NCBI GenBank assembly: GCA_017557435.1 | Contig: JAFYYR010000003.1 | Coordinates: 186,001 to 250,000, forward strand | Direction: 5' to 3' | Length of the DNA: 64,000 nucleotides | Origin: Pseudobutyrivibrio sp. | GTDB lineage: Bacteria > Bacillota > Clostridia > Lachnospirales > Lachnospiraceae | Part shown: positions 33,689-43,084 of the stretch, piece by piece | Numbering within the stretch: the stretch's first letter is position 1 | How the letters are laid out: each line of letters opens with the position of its first letter | The notes under the pieces: generated by a model | The model's database searches: none | Told to the model about the DNA's origin: nothing | Seen by the model: only the letters and a program-made list of their open reading frames with translations | Position numbers and translations under genes: made by a program

Positions 33689-34378
33689 ATGGATAACACA
33701 AATCTTACATTGCAAAATGAAAAACTAAAAAAAGCGGGTCTTAAGCTTTTATATACAGAAGATGGTCTGACACTTACAGATGGGAAGCTTTCCATTATGG
33801 TGGATTTTAGGGATATGCTTCCTCGCTTAAAGCAGAGCAATCTACAAAATGAGATGCAGGTTAAGGCTGCGCGAATTAAGGGTCAGCCTATGCCTCAAAA
33901 GATAATCGATGCCACTGCTGGTTTCGGCGAGGATTCCCTTATTTTAGCTGCTGCAGGATTTGATGTGGACCTTTACGAATTCGATGATATTATAGCTCTC
34001 CTTCTAGAGGACGGCCTTAATCGAGCTAAGGATATTCCAGAGCTTGCTCCTATTGTATCTAGGATGCATTTTCATCACTCCGATAGCATTCAGGCTATGC
34101 ATAGCCTTGATTATTTGCCAGATAGCATACTTCTTGACCCTATGTTTCCAAGTAGAAGCAAAAGCGCCATGATAAAAAAGAAATTTCAGCTTTTACAAAA
34201 AATCGAAAGCCCTTGCTCAATAGAAGAGGAGCTTCTTGATGCTGCAATCGCTGCCCGGCCAAAGCGCATTATTATAAAGCGTCCTCTTAAGGGACCATTT
34301 CTTGCTGGCAAAAAGCCAAGCTATTCTCTTGAAGGCAAAGCAATCCGCTACGATTGTTTTGTATTTTCTCGTACTTAA
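33689..34378 (+). CDS. rsmJ: RsmJ-like rRNA methyltransferase
   Basis: This 229-residue protein has a class I SAM-methyltransferase fold: IIDATAGFGEDSLILAAAGF as SAM-binding motif I, and LLDPMFPSRSKSA with KKKFQLLQ, which is the hallmark of RsmJ. In E. coli, RsmJ makes m2G1516 in 16S rRNA, acting on the small ribosomal subunit. The C-terminal RIIIKRPLKGPFL also fits. It stands alone, divergent from the lacI-type gene. An Escherichia-like RsmJ is less usual in Firmicutes but the motif match is good. Confidence 0.8.
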   Translation: MDNTNLTLQNEKLKKAGLKLLYTEDGLTLTDGKLSIMVDFRDMLPRLKQSNLQNEMQVKAARIKGQPMPQKIIDATAGFGEDSLILAAAGFDVDLYEFDDIIALLLEDGLNRAKDIPELAPIVSRMHFHHSDSIQAMHSLDYLPDSILLDPMFPSRSKSAMIKKKFQLLQKIESPCSIEEELLDAAIAARPKRIIIKRPLKGPFLAGKKPSYSLEGKAIRYDCFVFSRT

Positions 34379-34422
34379 ATTTTTATAAATTTCAATAGTT
34401 TTTTCACGAAATACCCTTATTT

Positions 34423-34439
34423 ATGTCATAAAATGACAT
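34423..34439. promoter_or_regulatory. Palindrome before the chemoreceptor-like gene
   Basis: ATGTCAT and ATGACAT flank a three-base spacer as a perfect inverted repeat, 53 bases before the start of the chemoreceptor-like gene. It could be an operator; the protein that binds it is unknown. Confidence 0.4.
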
Positions 34440-34491
34440 TACAAGATAATGCGGGATATATTCCCATCACATATAGTAACGGAGGGTACCA

Positions 34492-35937
34492 ATGAAAAAA
34501 GAATATAGGACAACAGTGCGTGCAAGGGTTGCAAGACACGTTGTTTTAACCTTACTGATATCTACTATAATTGTGACTGTCATCAATTTAATATATATGA
34601 GCCGTCGTATTACCCAAGGACAAAGCAACGAACTATCCATCACTACCGACCTTTGCGCCAGTAAGGTGGACACTTGGGCTAATCAGCTTAGAGGTATCAC
34701 AATAGATATTGCAGATACTTTTGAGGCAAGGGGCGAGCTGAAAGAATCAGATGTGAAGGCTGTGTTGAATCAAATCGCAGAGACACAGTCTGATTTGATT
34801 TTCGTCTACTTAGCAACAGAAGACGGCAAGATGTACATGGCTCGTGGTGTCCATTTTGCAAGAGGAGTTAATCCTTGCGATAGAGTATGGTATAAGCAGG
34901 CAAAAGAAACAGGCAAAACTGTTTTTATTGATCCTTATATTAGTGCCACCCGCCCAGATATTATGCTTTCCACAGCTGCAACACCTATTTATATCGATGG
35001 AAAAATTGCCGGCGTTGTTGGCGTAGATGCTGATGTATCCTTAATTAACGAATACATTAATTCTATGGATTTTGGCAACCATTCATACGGATTCCTTTTG
35101 GACTCTGAAAATCGTGTTGTTGCCCATAAAAATCCTGAGTTTCAGCCTACAATCAATGAGGTTAAATACGCCACCGATGTTATGCCAGAGTTAGAAGAGA
35201 TTCTAAATTCTAAGGATGGTGAAGGCCTTGTAAATGGAAAAGACTATAATAATGACCCGGTTATCTATTCCGTTTCAAAGCTTGACAACAACGACTGGAA
35301 AATCGGTGTGGTTTATTCACAGGCACAACTTTATAAGTCAATTGATAGGGGTATTAGGATTAGTCTTTTCATTGCAGCTGTTTGCATGTTCTTTGCAGCT
35401 GCCTATATGACAACTTCTATAGCACGAATTCTTCGCCCTATCGATAAAATTAATCCAGCTATAGCCAGAATTCTTCAGGGTGATTTTTCTACCAGCCTTA
35501 ATATTTCTAACAAAGAGGATGAACTAGGAGAATTGCAGGATAATCTTTCGGAGATGATAAAACAGCTGTCTACAATGATTGCTCAGCAAAAGAAAATGAT
35601 TATGGAAATGGAAAAGGGAAATCTCACTGTTGATGATATTCCAGAATTACCAGGCGATTTAAAGGAAGTATCTATCGCCCTTAATTCAATAAAAGAGACT
35701 TTTAACGATATTATTTCTGATATCCAATTCTCTGCTATTAATCTACAGAGTTTTGCTATGGGAATAAATGAAACCAGCGACATCGAGCAGATGCGCATGG
35801 TATTTGAAGAACTATCGGCTGAGGCAAATATCCTCATGGATAAAACTAGCCGCTTCATCACTGTCCCACCTTCTTCTAAAACGAAGGATTTCGAGGACGA
35901 GGAGCAATTTGTGATGGATTACTCTGAGGATGAATAA
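34492..35937 (+). CDS. dCache-HAMP sensor lacking a chemotaxis signalling domain
   Basis: This 481-residue membrane sensor starts with one membrane helix (VVLTLLISTIIVTVINLIYM), has a dCache ligand-binding domain outside the cell (WYKQAKETGKTVFIDPYISA, TPIYIDGKIAGVVGVD), a second membrane helix near residues 285-305, and a HAMP linker (ARILRPIDKINPAIARILQGD). After about 130 more residues of coiled-coil type it stops. The conserved chemoreceptor hairpin tip is missing, and no kinase or GGDEF domain replaces it. The tail is acidic. A terminator follows directly, so the short form seems intended and not a broken end. It has GGAGGG upstream. Confidence 0.8.
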   Translation: MKKEYRTTVRARVARHVVLTLLISTIIVTVINLIYMSRRITQGQSNELSITTDLCASKVDTWANQLRGITIDIADTFEARGELKESDVKAVLNQIAETQSDLIFVYLATEDGKMYMARGVHFARGVNPCDRVWYKQAKETGKTVFIDPYISATRPDIMLSTAATPIYIDGKIAGVVGVDADVSLINEYINSMDFGNHSYGFLLDSENRVVAHKNPEFQPTINEVKYATDVMPELEEILNSKDGEGLVNGKDYNNDPVIYSVSKLDNNDWKIGVVYSQAQLYKSIDRGIRISLFIAAVCMFFAAAYMTTSIARILRPIDKINPAIARILQGDFSTSLNISNKEDELGELQDNLSEMIKQLSTMIAQQKKMIMEMEKGNLTVDDIPELPGDLKEVSIALNSIKETFNDIISDIQFSAINLQSFAMGINETSDIEQMRMVFEELSAEANILMDKTSRFITVPPSSKTKDFEDEEQFVMDYSEDE

Positions 35938-35951
35938 TATACAAAAATTAA

Positions 35952-35978
35952 GAGGCGGTTTATAACCGCCTCCTTTTT
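35952..35978. terminator. Intrinsic terminator, probably bidirectional
   Basis: Arms GAGGCGGTT and AACCGCCTC with a three-base loop are followed by CTTTTT on the plus strand. On the minus strand, TTAATTTTTG follows, so it may also stop the zinc-ribbon gene transcript. Confidence 0.85.
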
Positions 35979-36144
35979 ACCCTACACTGTGAGTTATAAT
36001 CTGCTGACCTGCTGCAGCTGCCTTAACCCTCTTACACTCAGGACAAAGACGCTGTCTTCCAGTATCAATGAATTTCTTATAGTCTTCCATGTTCAGATAG
36101 ACTTTTTTCTTGCAATTTTCGCAAACAAAAAGATACAAAGGCAT
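35977..36144 (-). CDS. Small zinc-ribbon protein (FmdB-like)
   Basis: This protein of about 55 residues has two CxxC pairs (FVCENCKKKVYL and RLCPECKRV) that should bind one zinc ion, similar to short FmdB-type regulatory ribbons. I chose the Met at 36144, preceded by AAAGGGAG; the open frame extends nine residues further. It follows pncB by 32 bases and may share its transcript. Function unknown. Confidence 0.7.
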   Translation of the reverse strand: MPLYLFVCENCKKKVYLNMEDYKKFIDTGRQRLCPECKRVKAAAAGQQIITHSVG

Positions 36145-36176
36145 TATTAAATCTCCCTTTAATTTCGCCACAAAAG

Positions 36177-37679
36177 TTACCTGTCTTCTTTTCTAAGAAG
36201 ATCCATTTTCATATTGTAATAAGCAGGTGTCATATCAAGATAATGACGATGAGGATTCTCAAAACGCTGCTCCTCTGGCCATACACTTGTAGCAAGCTGC
36301 TGTTGTACTCTATCACGGATAGTCTGGATTGGCTCGTCGTCAGATACCGCGCTACCTCCCCTAATAAGTGGTTGCTGTAAAAGCTCCGCTGTGCAGCCCT
36401 CAAATATATGAGTGCTCTTCCATGGCTGCTCAGGGTCTACAAATTTATACCCTCCTTTGGCGCTAATGTCAACCCTTTCACCCTTAATTGCTATTAAATC
36501 TGCCACAGCACGGCCTGTTTCGTCCTTAATACGATAAACATCCTTAAGGCCCGGATTAGTGATTTTCTCTACTGTTTCAGAGATTTTAATCTTTGGAATC
36601 ACTTCGCCAGTCTTAGCATCTGTAACTGCACATAATTTATATACAGCTCCAAATACTGGCTCAGATTTTGCAGTGATAAGTCGCTCACCTACTCCAAAAG
36701 AATTGACCTGTCCACCCTGCTGAAGGATAGATGTGATTGTATATTCATCAAGTGAATTGCTAACAATTATTTTTGCATCTACAAATCCCGCTTTATCTAA
36801 TAATTGTCTAGACTTTTTTGTCAAATACGCTAAATCGCCAGAATCTATGCGTATACCATAGCTTTTTGAAAGAATTCCTGCATTTTTCATCTCCTGGAAT
36901 ACCTTAATTGCATTAGGAACGCCAGATTTCAGCACATTATAGGTATCTACAAGCAAAATACAGTTGTTAGGATAGCTCTTTGCAAAGCTTCTAAAGGCCT
37001 CTAACTCTGATTTTCTGTAGTCATTATCCTCAGATGTGAAGTACATTACGTAGCTATGAGCCATAGTACCACCGATTGGAATGTCAAAATACTGACCTGC
37101 AGAAACAGTGGCTGTACCACTGGCTCCACCTATGTAAGCAGCTCTTGCTCCGTAAATTGCTGCGTCATTATTATGAGCACGTCTAGCACCAAAATCAGAT
37201 ACCGCACGACCTGCTGCCGCTCTAACAATACGGCTTGCCTTTGTGGCAATAAGAGACTGATGATTAACCTGAGCTAAAATCTCTGTCTCCACAAGCTGAG
37301 CCTGAATAATAGGTGCTGTAACTGTAATTATTGGCTCATTAGGATACATAATTGTTCCCTCTGGGAATGCATCCACATCACCTGTAAACTTGAAATCCCT
37401 CAGATATTCTAAGAAGTCCTCAGTGAAATGACCCACACTTCTTAAATACTCTATATCCTCATCATCGAAGTGCATATTGAGAAGGTAGTCCTTTATCTGC
37501 TGTAATCCAGCAAAAATAGCAAAACCGCCTCCGTCTGGATTGACTCTATAAAACACATCAAAGCTTACCTTTGTGTTATTGTCAATTGTAGGATCATTGA
37601 AGTACGCATTAGCCATTGTAAGCTCGTACTCATCCATCATCATTGTTAAGTTTCTTGCTTTATCTTGAGTCTGTCGCAT
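36177..37679 (-). CDS. pncB: Nicotinate phosphoribosyltransferase
   Basis: This 500-residue enzyme joins nicotinate and phosphoribosyl pyrophosphate to give nicotinate mononucleotide for NAD salvage. Family motifs are MMMDEYELTMANAYF near the start, SDFGARRAHNNDAAIYGARAA (in the conserved active-site region), GGTMAHSYVMYF, and GIRIDSGDLAYL with the phosphate-binding region after it. The length fits the longer bacterial type. The start has GAGGGGG upstream. Small cysteine-rich genes lie on both sides in the same direction. Confidence 0.95.
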   Translation of the reverse strand: MRQTQDKARNLTMMMDEYELTMANAYFNDPTIDNNTKVSFDVFYRVNPDGGGFAIFAGLQQIKDYLLNMHFDDEDIEYLRSVGHFTEDFLEYLRDFKFTGDVDAFPEGTIMYPNEPIITVTAPIIQAQLVETEILAQVNHQSLIATKASRIVRAAAGRAVSDFGARRAHNNDAAIYGARAAYIGGASGTATVSAGQYFDIPIGGTMAHSYVMYFTSEDNDYRKSELEAFRSFAKSYPNNCILLVDTYNVLKSGVPNAIKVFQEMKNAGILSKSYGIRIDSGDLAYLTKKSRQLLDKAGFVDAKIIVSNSLDEYTITSILQQGGQVNSFGVGERLITAKSEPVFGAVYKLCAVTDAKTGEVIPKIKISETVEKITNPGLKDVYRIKDETGRAVADLIAIKGERVDISAKGGYKFVDPEQPWKSTHIFEGCTAELLQQPLIRGGSAVSDDEPIQTIRDRVQQQLATSVWPEEQRFENPHRHYLDMTPAYYNMKMDLLRKEDR

Positions 37680-37699
37680 AACGCCCCCTCTTTCCGCAT

Positions 37700-37921
37700 C
37701 TACTCACCAGGTGCACTATTAATAACTTTTCCTGTATTCCAAAGCATGGCTGCTCGCTCTGCTGCCTGCTTTCTTCCATCCTCGTCCTTGTATCCAACTG
37801 TGCCAGTATAGCTTCCACAATCAAGGCATGCCACATAATATCCGTGGTCCTCTTCCTCAATCAAGCCTGCTCCTGCACAAATCGGACAGTCATGTAATTC
37901 AATTTCTTCTGTGATGTCCAT
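37700..37921 (-). CDS. Lar-family-like small zinc-binding protein
   Basis: This 73-residue protein has CPICAG, CLDCGSYTG and an AERAAMLWNTG tail. The same layout is seen in Lar-type restriction alleviation proteins and related phage or chromosomal small zinc proteins. Whether it moderates a restriction system is not shown; no restriction genes lie in this window. An AGAGGA ribosome binding site precedes the ATG. It sits 20 bases before pncB. Confidence 0.65.
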   Translation of the reverse strand: MDITEEIELHDCPICAGAGLIEEEDHGYYVACLDCGSYTGTVGYKDEDGRKQAAERAAMLWNTGKVINSAPGE

Positions 37922-37933
37922 GAAAACAATCCT

Positions 37934-38179
37934 CTATTCTTTCTCTAATTTACGTAGTGCCTCATTTATCTCATCATAATTCTCTCTAATATGAGGCCTC
38001 AAGCAATTAACGCAGGATTTCACACCCTTATCCGTATACTTAAAATTGCCTCCACACTTATCCCCTAGATGATACAGCGGACAATAGCAAAAAAGACAAT
38101 TAAAATCCTCCGGATTATCAGTCTTATGACATGGAAAATATTCACATTCCCTATTTTGGAAAAACTTATAATGCTCCAT
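37934..38179 (-). CDS. Cysteine-rich small domain protein
   Basis: This protein of about 81 residues has nine cysteines spaced as in the cysteine-rich small domain family (ECEYFPCHKT, CLFCYCPLYHLGDKCGG, SCVNCLRPHI). In other bacteria this domain is sometimes fused to cobalamin biosynthesis proteins. It likely binds metal; function unknown. I chose the Met at 38179 because AAGGAG precedes it. Confidence 0.75.
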   Translation of the reverse strand: MEHYKFFQNRECEYFPCHKTDNPEDFNCLFCYCPLYHLGDKCGGNFKYTDKGVKSCVNCLRPHIRENYDEINEALRKLEKE

Positions 38180-38248
38180 ATCTTCTCCTTGCATTTAGTC
38201 ACTGTCTCCATTATACACTTTTCCCAGATTTTTGCATAAATCTATTAA

Positions 38249-38275
38249 TAAAAAAGGGCTGCCTTTCGGCAACCC
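38249..38275 (-). terminator. Intrinsic terminator of murA
   Basis: Arms GGGTTGCC and GGCAGCCC (one G-T pair, GAAA loop) are followed by a T-run on the minus strand, 14 bases after the murA stop codon. Confidence 0.9.
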
Positions 38276-38289
38276 GTAAATTTTAAAAA

Positions 38290-39585
38290 TTATGAAACCT
38301 TAAGCTTGAACTTCTGAAGCTCGTGCTCTGAATCAACCTCAGCAAATGTGGCACCAAGCTTAGTGAACTTGCCTACGATATCCTCGTAACCACGCTGAAT
38401 GTATTTTATATCATCAATGACGGTAAATCCATCAGCAGCAAGACCTGCAATAATAAGTGCAGCTCCTGCTCTAAGGTCTGGTGCGCTAACCTGTGCACCT
38501 GTGTATCTCTCAACACCTGTTATGATTGCAACAGTGCTCTCTACCTTAATATTGGCACCCATGCGAGCCAACTCATCTACATATTTGAAACGATTCTCAA
38601 AAATAGACTCTGTGACTGTACTAGTACCGCTGGCAATTCCAAGTACTGCAGTAATCTCTGGCTGCATATCTGTAGGAAATCCTGGGTAAGGAAGTGTGGT
38701 GACATGGGTATGCATAAGCTTGCGATCCCTAGCAATTACACGAACTGCATCGTCATACTCCTCAACAATACAACCTGCCTCCATAAGCTTAGCTGAAGTA
38801 GCCTCCAAATGCTTAGGGATAACATTTTTGATTAAAACATCACCGTGTGTAGCAGCAGCCGCACACATATATGTACCAGCTTCAATCTGATCTGGAATAA
38901 CTGCGTAAGTAGTACCGTGAAGTGCATTTACACCAACGATGCGGATAACATCTGTACCAGCACCTCTGATATTAGCACCCATACTGTTAAGGAATGAAGC
39001 AACGTCAACTACGTGAGGCTCCTTAGCAGCATTTTCAATAGTAGTCTTGCCCTCTGCAAGTACTGCAGCAAGCATAATATTAATAGTAGCTCCAACAGAT
39101 ACCTTATCAAGGAAAATGTGGTTTCCTACAAGCTTGTCAGCGCGAGCAGACCAGAGGCCATAAGATACATCTACATTAGCTCCAAGAGCCTTAAGTCCCT
39201 TCACATGAAGGTCAATAGGACGTGAACCAATGAGGCATCCACCTGGGAGAGCAACCTCTGCATTCTTGTACTTACCAAGAAGAGCTCCCATTAAATAATA
39301 AGAAGCACGAATCTTTTTAATATACTCGTAATCTACAGAAAGTCTGTTAATACTAGCTCCGTTGATCTCAACTGTGTGATCATCAACGCGGTTAATAGTT
39401 GCTCCAATATCCTCAATCGCACCGATAAGTACATTTATATCTTTAACATTTGGTAAATTTTCAATTGTAACGGTTTCGTCTGTCATAATGGCGCCAGCCA
39501 AAATTCCCAAGGCTGCATTTTTAGCACCACTGATCTCAACCTCTCCTGAGAGAGCAGTGCCGCCCTTAATTACATACTGTTCCAT
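38290..39585 (-). CDS. murA: UDP-N-acetylglucosamine 1-carboxyvinyltransferase
   Basis: MurA transfers enolpyruvate from PEP to UDP-GlcNAc, the first committed step of peptidoglycan synthesis, in the cytoplasm. The 431-residue protein has the N-terminal KNAALGILAGAIMTDE motif and the catalytic loop LPGGCLIGSRPIDLH with Cys117, the residue attacked by fosfomycin. The DIKYIQRGYEDI end is typical. It follows the second ABC half-exporter by 8 bases and is the last gene of an envelope operon. A second murA elsewhere is possible, as in many Firmicutes. Confidence 0.95.
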   Translation of the reverse strand: MEQYVIKGGTALSGEVEISGAKNAALGILAGAIMTDETVTIENLPNVKDINVLIGAIEDIGATINRVDDHTVEINGASINRLSVDYEYIKKIRASYYLMGALLGKYKNAEVALPGGCLIGSRPIDLHVKGLKALGANVDVSYGLWSARADKLVGNHIFLDKVSVGATINIMLAAVLAEGKTTIENAAKEPHVVDVASFLNSMGANIRGAGTDVIRIVGVNALHGTTYAVIPDQIEAGTYMCAAAATHGDVLIKNVIPKHLEATSAKLMEAGCIVEEYDDAVRVIARDRKLMHTHVTTLPYPGFPTDMQPEITAVLGIASGTSTVTESIFENRFKYVDELARMGANIKVESTVAIITGVERYTGAQVSAPDLRAGAALIIAGLAADGFTVIDDIKYIQRGYEDIVGKFTKLGATFAEVDSEHELQKFKLKVS

Positions 39586-39593
39586 TTTATCTC

Positions 39594-41336
39594 CTAATTA
39601 ATTTCAAAATCACTCCGATATAATTTAGCATAAAAGCCATTTTTCTGCAACAATTGAGAATGATTACCCTGTTCCACAATTGTTCCATCTTTTACAAACA
39701 AAATCATGTCTGCGCCCTTTATTGTAGACAATCTGTGGGCTACAACAAATGTAGTACGGCCTTTCATCATTTTGTTAAATGCGGATTGTATTTTCTGCTC
39801 TGTACGTGTATCTATCGAGCTTGTAGCCTCGTCTAGTATCAACATACTCGGAATATTTAACATTACCCTTGTAATACACAAAAGCTGCAATTGTCCCTGG
39901 GACAACATACCCTCACCTGTGTTAATTACAGTGTCATATCCATAAGGCATCTTCTTTATAAAGCTATGGGCATGGCAGGCCTTGGCAGCCTCGATTATTT
40001 CCTCATCGGAAGCATTAGGATTAGCCATTTTCAGGTTATCCCTGATTGATGCATTCTTAAGCCAAGTCTCCTGTAGTACCATACCAAAATTACTGCGAAG
40101 ATTATCAAGATTAATATCTCTTATATCTCTTCCATCAATAAGAATCTGGCCGGAATCAATATCGTAAAATCTCATAAGAAGATTAATAATGGTACTTTTT
40201 CCTGCGCCGGTAGGACCTACTATAGCCACCTTCTGACCAGGCTCTACTTTTATATTAAGATTCTCAATTAACTTCTTGCTCTTGTCATAAGAAAAACATA
40301 CATTTTTAAATTCGATGCTTCCCTTTGGCTCCTGAAGCTTGATTTCTCCCTCATCGATTTCCTCTTCAGAATCAATAATTTCAAACAAGCGGGCTGCGCA
40401 GGCCAAAGCATTTTGAAACTCAGTAATGACTCCTGAAATCTCGTTAAATGGCTTAGCATAGGTGCTTGCATAAGATAGGAAGCTGGCAAGTCCTCCCACA
40501 GTAATTCCTCCTGTAGTGGCCATAATAGCTCCAAATACACCTACTGCAGCGTATATTAGATTATTCACCAGACGAGTGCTCGGATTGACGATTGAAGAGT
40601 AAAAAGTGGCCTTCATAGAAGCATCTGCCAAATCCTTATTTACCGTCTCAAACTCAACTAATGCATCGTCTTCATAGTCCATATTGCGGACGATGTTTTT
40701 ATTGATGATAATCTCCTCAATATATGATGTCTCCTGGCCCCTTAGCTTAGCCTGGGCACCAAAGAACTTGTAGGTCTTCTCTGAAATAAACTTTGCAATG
40801 AGAAGAGATACTGGAGTGGCAATTATGACAATCAAAGCAATCCTAAGAGAGATTGTTATCATAAAGTAGATGGTGCCAAGTATAGTAAGCACCCCAGTAA
40901 ATACCTGAGTAAATCCCATTAGAAGTCCATCTGCAAATGTATCTGCATCAGAAACTATTCTACTTACAAAATCCCCATGAGGATGTGAATCAATATCGGA
41001 AAGCTTAGCATGCTGCAATTTTGCAAATGCCCTATCTCGCAGATTCTTGGTAATGTTGTAGGTAATGCGATTGTTCACCCTGTTCATTATCCACTGGGTA
41101 AAAAATGTAGCCACAACAGTTACAACCATCATCTGAAGAACTCTTAAAAGCCTATCAAAATCAACGCTGCCACTAGCTATAATGCAGTCTATTGCCCGTC
41201 CTGTAAGTATAGGAATCAGTAATGTAAAATACACAGTAGCTAGAGCACAAATCACAGAAAGTGCTATGCTACCAGCGTATGCTTTTAGTTCTGATAATAT
41301 TCGGTTAAATATCTTAGATTGAGGCTGTTTATTCAT
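39594..41336 (-). CDS. ABC exporter half-transporter, active-site Glu intact
   Basis: This protein of about 580 residues has six membrane helices then an ATPase domain. Walker A is GPTGAGKST; Walker B is LILDEATSSID with catalytic Glu503. The signature motif is LSQGQ and not LSGGQ, which is a degenerate form. Together with the partner, whose Walker B has Asp instead of Glu, this fits a heterodimeric exporter with one weakened ATP site (BmrCD or TM287/288 type). The Met at 41336 has GAGGAGG upstream and overlaps the partner gene by 8 bases. Substrate unknown, perhaps a drug, lipid or peptide. Confidence 0.9.
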   Translation of the reverse strand: MNKQPQSKIFNRILSELKAYAGSIALSVICALATVYFTLLIPILTGRAIDCIIASGSVDFDRLLRVLQMMVVTVVATFFTQWIMNRVNNRITYNITKNLRDRAFAKLQHAKLSDIDSHPHGDFVSRIVSDADTFADGLLMGFTQVFTGVLTILGTIYFMITISLRIALIVIIATPVSLLIAKFISEKTYKFFGAQAKLRGQETSYIEEIIINKNIVRNMDYEDDALVEFETVNKDLADASMKATFYSSIVNPSTRLVNNLIYAAVGVFGAIMATTGGITVGGLASFLSYASTYAKPFNEISGVITEFQNALACAARLFEIIDSEEEIDEGEIKLQEPKGSIEFKNVCFSYDKSKKLIENLNIKVEPGQKVAIVGPTGAGKSTIINLLMRFYDIDSGQILIDGRDIRDINLDNLRSNFGMVLQETWLKNASIRDNLKMANPNASDEEIIEAAKACHAHSFIKKMPYGYDTVINTGEGMLSQGQLQLLCITRVMLNIPSMLILDEATSSIDTRTEQKIQSAFNKMMKGRTTFVVAHRLSTIKGADMILFVKDGTIVEQGNHSQLLQKNGFYAKLYRSDFEIN

Positions 41337-43068
41337 TGGACGCCTCCTCTCTAGGATACTGACAGTAATAAATCTCCTCGTATTCTTCGCAGGATTCAAG
41401 AAGCTGAGAATGGGTGCCAAGACCTACCGCCTTTCCATCCTCAAGCACTAGAATCTGATCTGCATCCTTAACAGATGAAGCCCTTTGAGAGACGATAATA
41501 ATAGTAGGATTCCAGCTAAGCTCAGATAATGCCTTGCGAAGTCTTGCCTCTGTGCTTAAATCAAGAGCGCTGGCTGAGTCATCTAAAAGCAAAATCTCAG
41601 GCTGACCTATAAGTGCTCTTGCAATTGTAAGTCGCTGTCTCTGACCTCCCGAGAAATTATTACCTCTGGCTGAAACTATAGTATCAAGTCCCTCTTTCGC
41701 CCCGATAAAATCGGCAGCTTGAGCAATATTTAATGCTGAATTAATTTCATTATCAGAGGCTTCTCTTTTAAACATTGTCATATTAGAACGGATTGTACCA
41801 GTAAAAAGGGAAGCCTTTTGTGGCACAATGCCAAATGTATTTGCTATGGTACTATCACTAAGGGACTTAACATCCCTTCCATCTATTTCTATGGCACCGG
41901 CGCTTACATCATAGGTATGAGTCAAAAGCTTAAGCAAGGTACTCTTTCCTGAACCTGTTCCACCGATTATACCCACAGTGGAGCCAGCTTCTATATCAAG
42001 AGATATGTTCTCTAAATCCATGTCATTGGAATTATTGTAGCTAAAGGACACATTCTTAAGGGAAATAGCTCCTCTAATCTTAGAAACCTTCTTGGAATCT
42101 GATTCTACCTCACGAATTCTCTCATCAGATTTCATCTCCATAATTTCACAGACTCTGTCTACAGATGGAAATGCCTTCATAAGAAGCACTATTAAATTAG
42201 CAAGCTTAATTAGCTCCACCAAAATTTGACCCATGTAATTAACAAGAGCCACCACATCGCCTCTTAGGATAAATCCAGAATCTACTCTCCTTGCAGATAC
42301 ATAGATAAGTCCCACTATTCCAATATTAACAATCACATAAGTAACTGGGTTTAGTAATGCAGATATCTTGCCTGTATGAATCTGCATCTGGGCAAGGCTG
42401 CCTGTTTTATTTTGAAAATCTGTCGCTTCTTCATCTACCTGGCAAAAAGCTCTGAGAACTCTGGCCCCTGATAGATTTTCAGAAACTGCATGCAATACCT
42501 TTTCCAATTTAGCAGCTATAGATTTATATCTTGGAAGAGTGTATTTCATAATGAAATATACAAAAATTGAAAGGGCAATAACTACAACTATAAAAGTAAG
42601 TGCAGATTTAACATCAACTACAAACGCCATAATTGTAGCGCCTGCAACTATAAATGGCGAGCGTAAAAACAGACGTAACACCATATTTATTCCATTTTGA
42701 ATCTGGTTAACATCTGCTGTTATTCTAGTGATTAAAACTTCCTCCCCAACCTTTTCCTTTGTGCCCTGAGAAAGTCCAAGAATCTTTTCAAATACATCCC
42801 TGCGGATTTCAGCTGCAGAATATACTGCAACGTAGGCGCTAAAATACTGGGCAGTAATAGAAAACATAAGTCCCACAACCGCCAGCAAAATTAAAACCCC
42901 ACTCATCTTAATAATGTAGTGGGTATCAGAGCTTGCGATACCCTTGTTAATGATAGATGCCATAACAAGTGGTACCAAAAGCTCAAATATCGCCTCTAGC
43001 ATTTTGAAAAGTGGGGCAAGTATTGCTCTTATTTTATATTTTTTAACATAGTTAAGAATAAATCTCAT
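41329..43068 (-). CDS. ABC exporter half-transporter with degenerate ATP site
   Basis: This 579-residue half-transporter has six membrane helices, Walker A GGTGSGKST (residues 369-377), a normal signature FSGGQRQRL and Walker B LLLDDSASALD. The residue after the Walker B Asp496 is Asp497, where the catalytic Glu is expected, so its own hydrolysis site is weak. That is the known arrangement in heterodimeric type IV exporters, where the partner supplies the working site. It follows the PrsA-like gene by 16 bases. Confidence 0.9.
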   Translation of the reverse strand: MRFILNYVKKYKIRAILAPLFKMLEAIFELLVPLVMASIINKGIASSDTHYIIKMSGVLILLAVVGLMFSITAQYFSAYVAVYSAAEIRRDVFEKILGLSQGTKEKVGEEVLITRITADVNQIQNGINMVLRLFLRSPFIVAGATIMAFVVDVKSALTFIVVVIALSIFVYFIMKYTLPRYKSIAAKLEKVLHAVSENLSGARVLRAFCQVDEEATDFQNKTGSLAQMQIHTGKISALLNPVTYVIVNIGIVGLIYVSARRVDSGFILRGDVVALVNYMGQILVELIKLANLIVLLMKAFPSVDRVCEIMEMKSDERIREVESDSKKVSKIRGAISLKNVSFSYNNSNDMDLENISLDIEAGSTVGIIGGTGSGKSTLLKLLTHTYDVSAGAIEIDGRDVKSLSDSTIANTFGIVPQKASLFTGTIRSNMTMFKREASDNEINSALNIAQAADFIGAKEGLDTIVSARGNNFSGGQRQRLTIARALIGQPEILLLDDSASALDLSTEARLRKALSELSWNPTIIIVSQRASSVKDADQILVLEDGKAVGLGTHSQLLESCEEYEEIYYCQYPREEASNE

Positions 43069-43084
43069 ATTTATCTACATCAGA

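Noticed and set aside
39594-43068. Calling the degenerate Walker B of the first ABC half a mutation
   Set aside because: Asp in that place together with an altered signature in the partner is the normal design of heterodimeric exporters.
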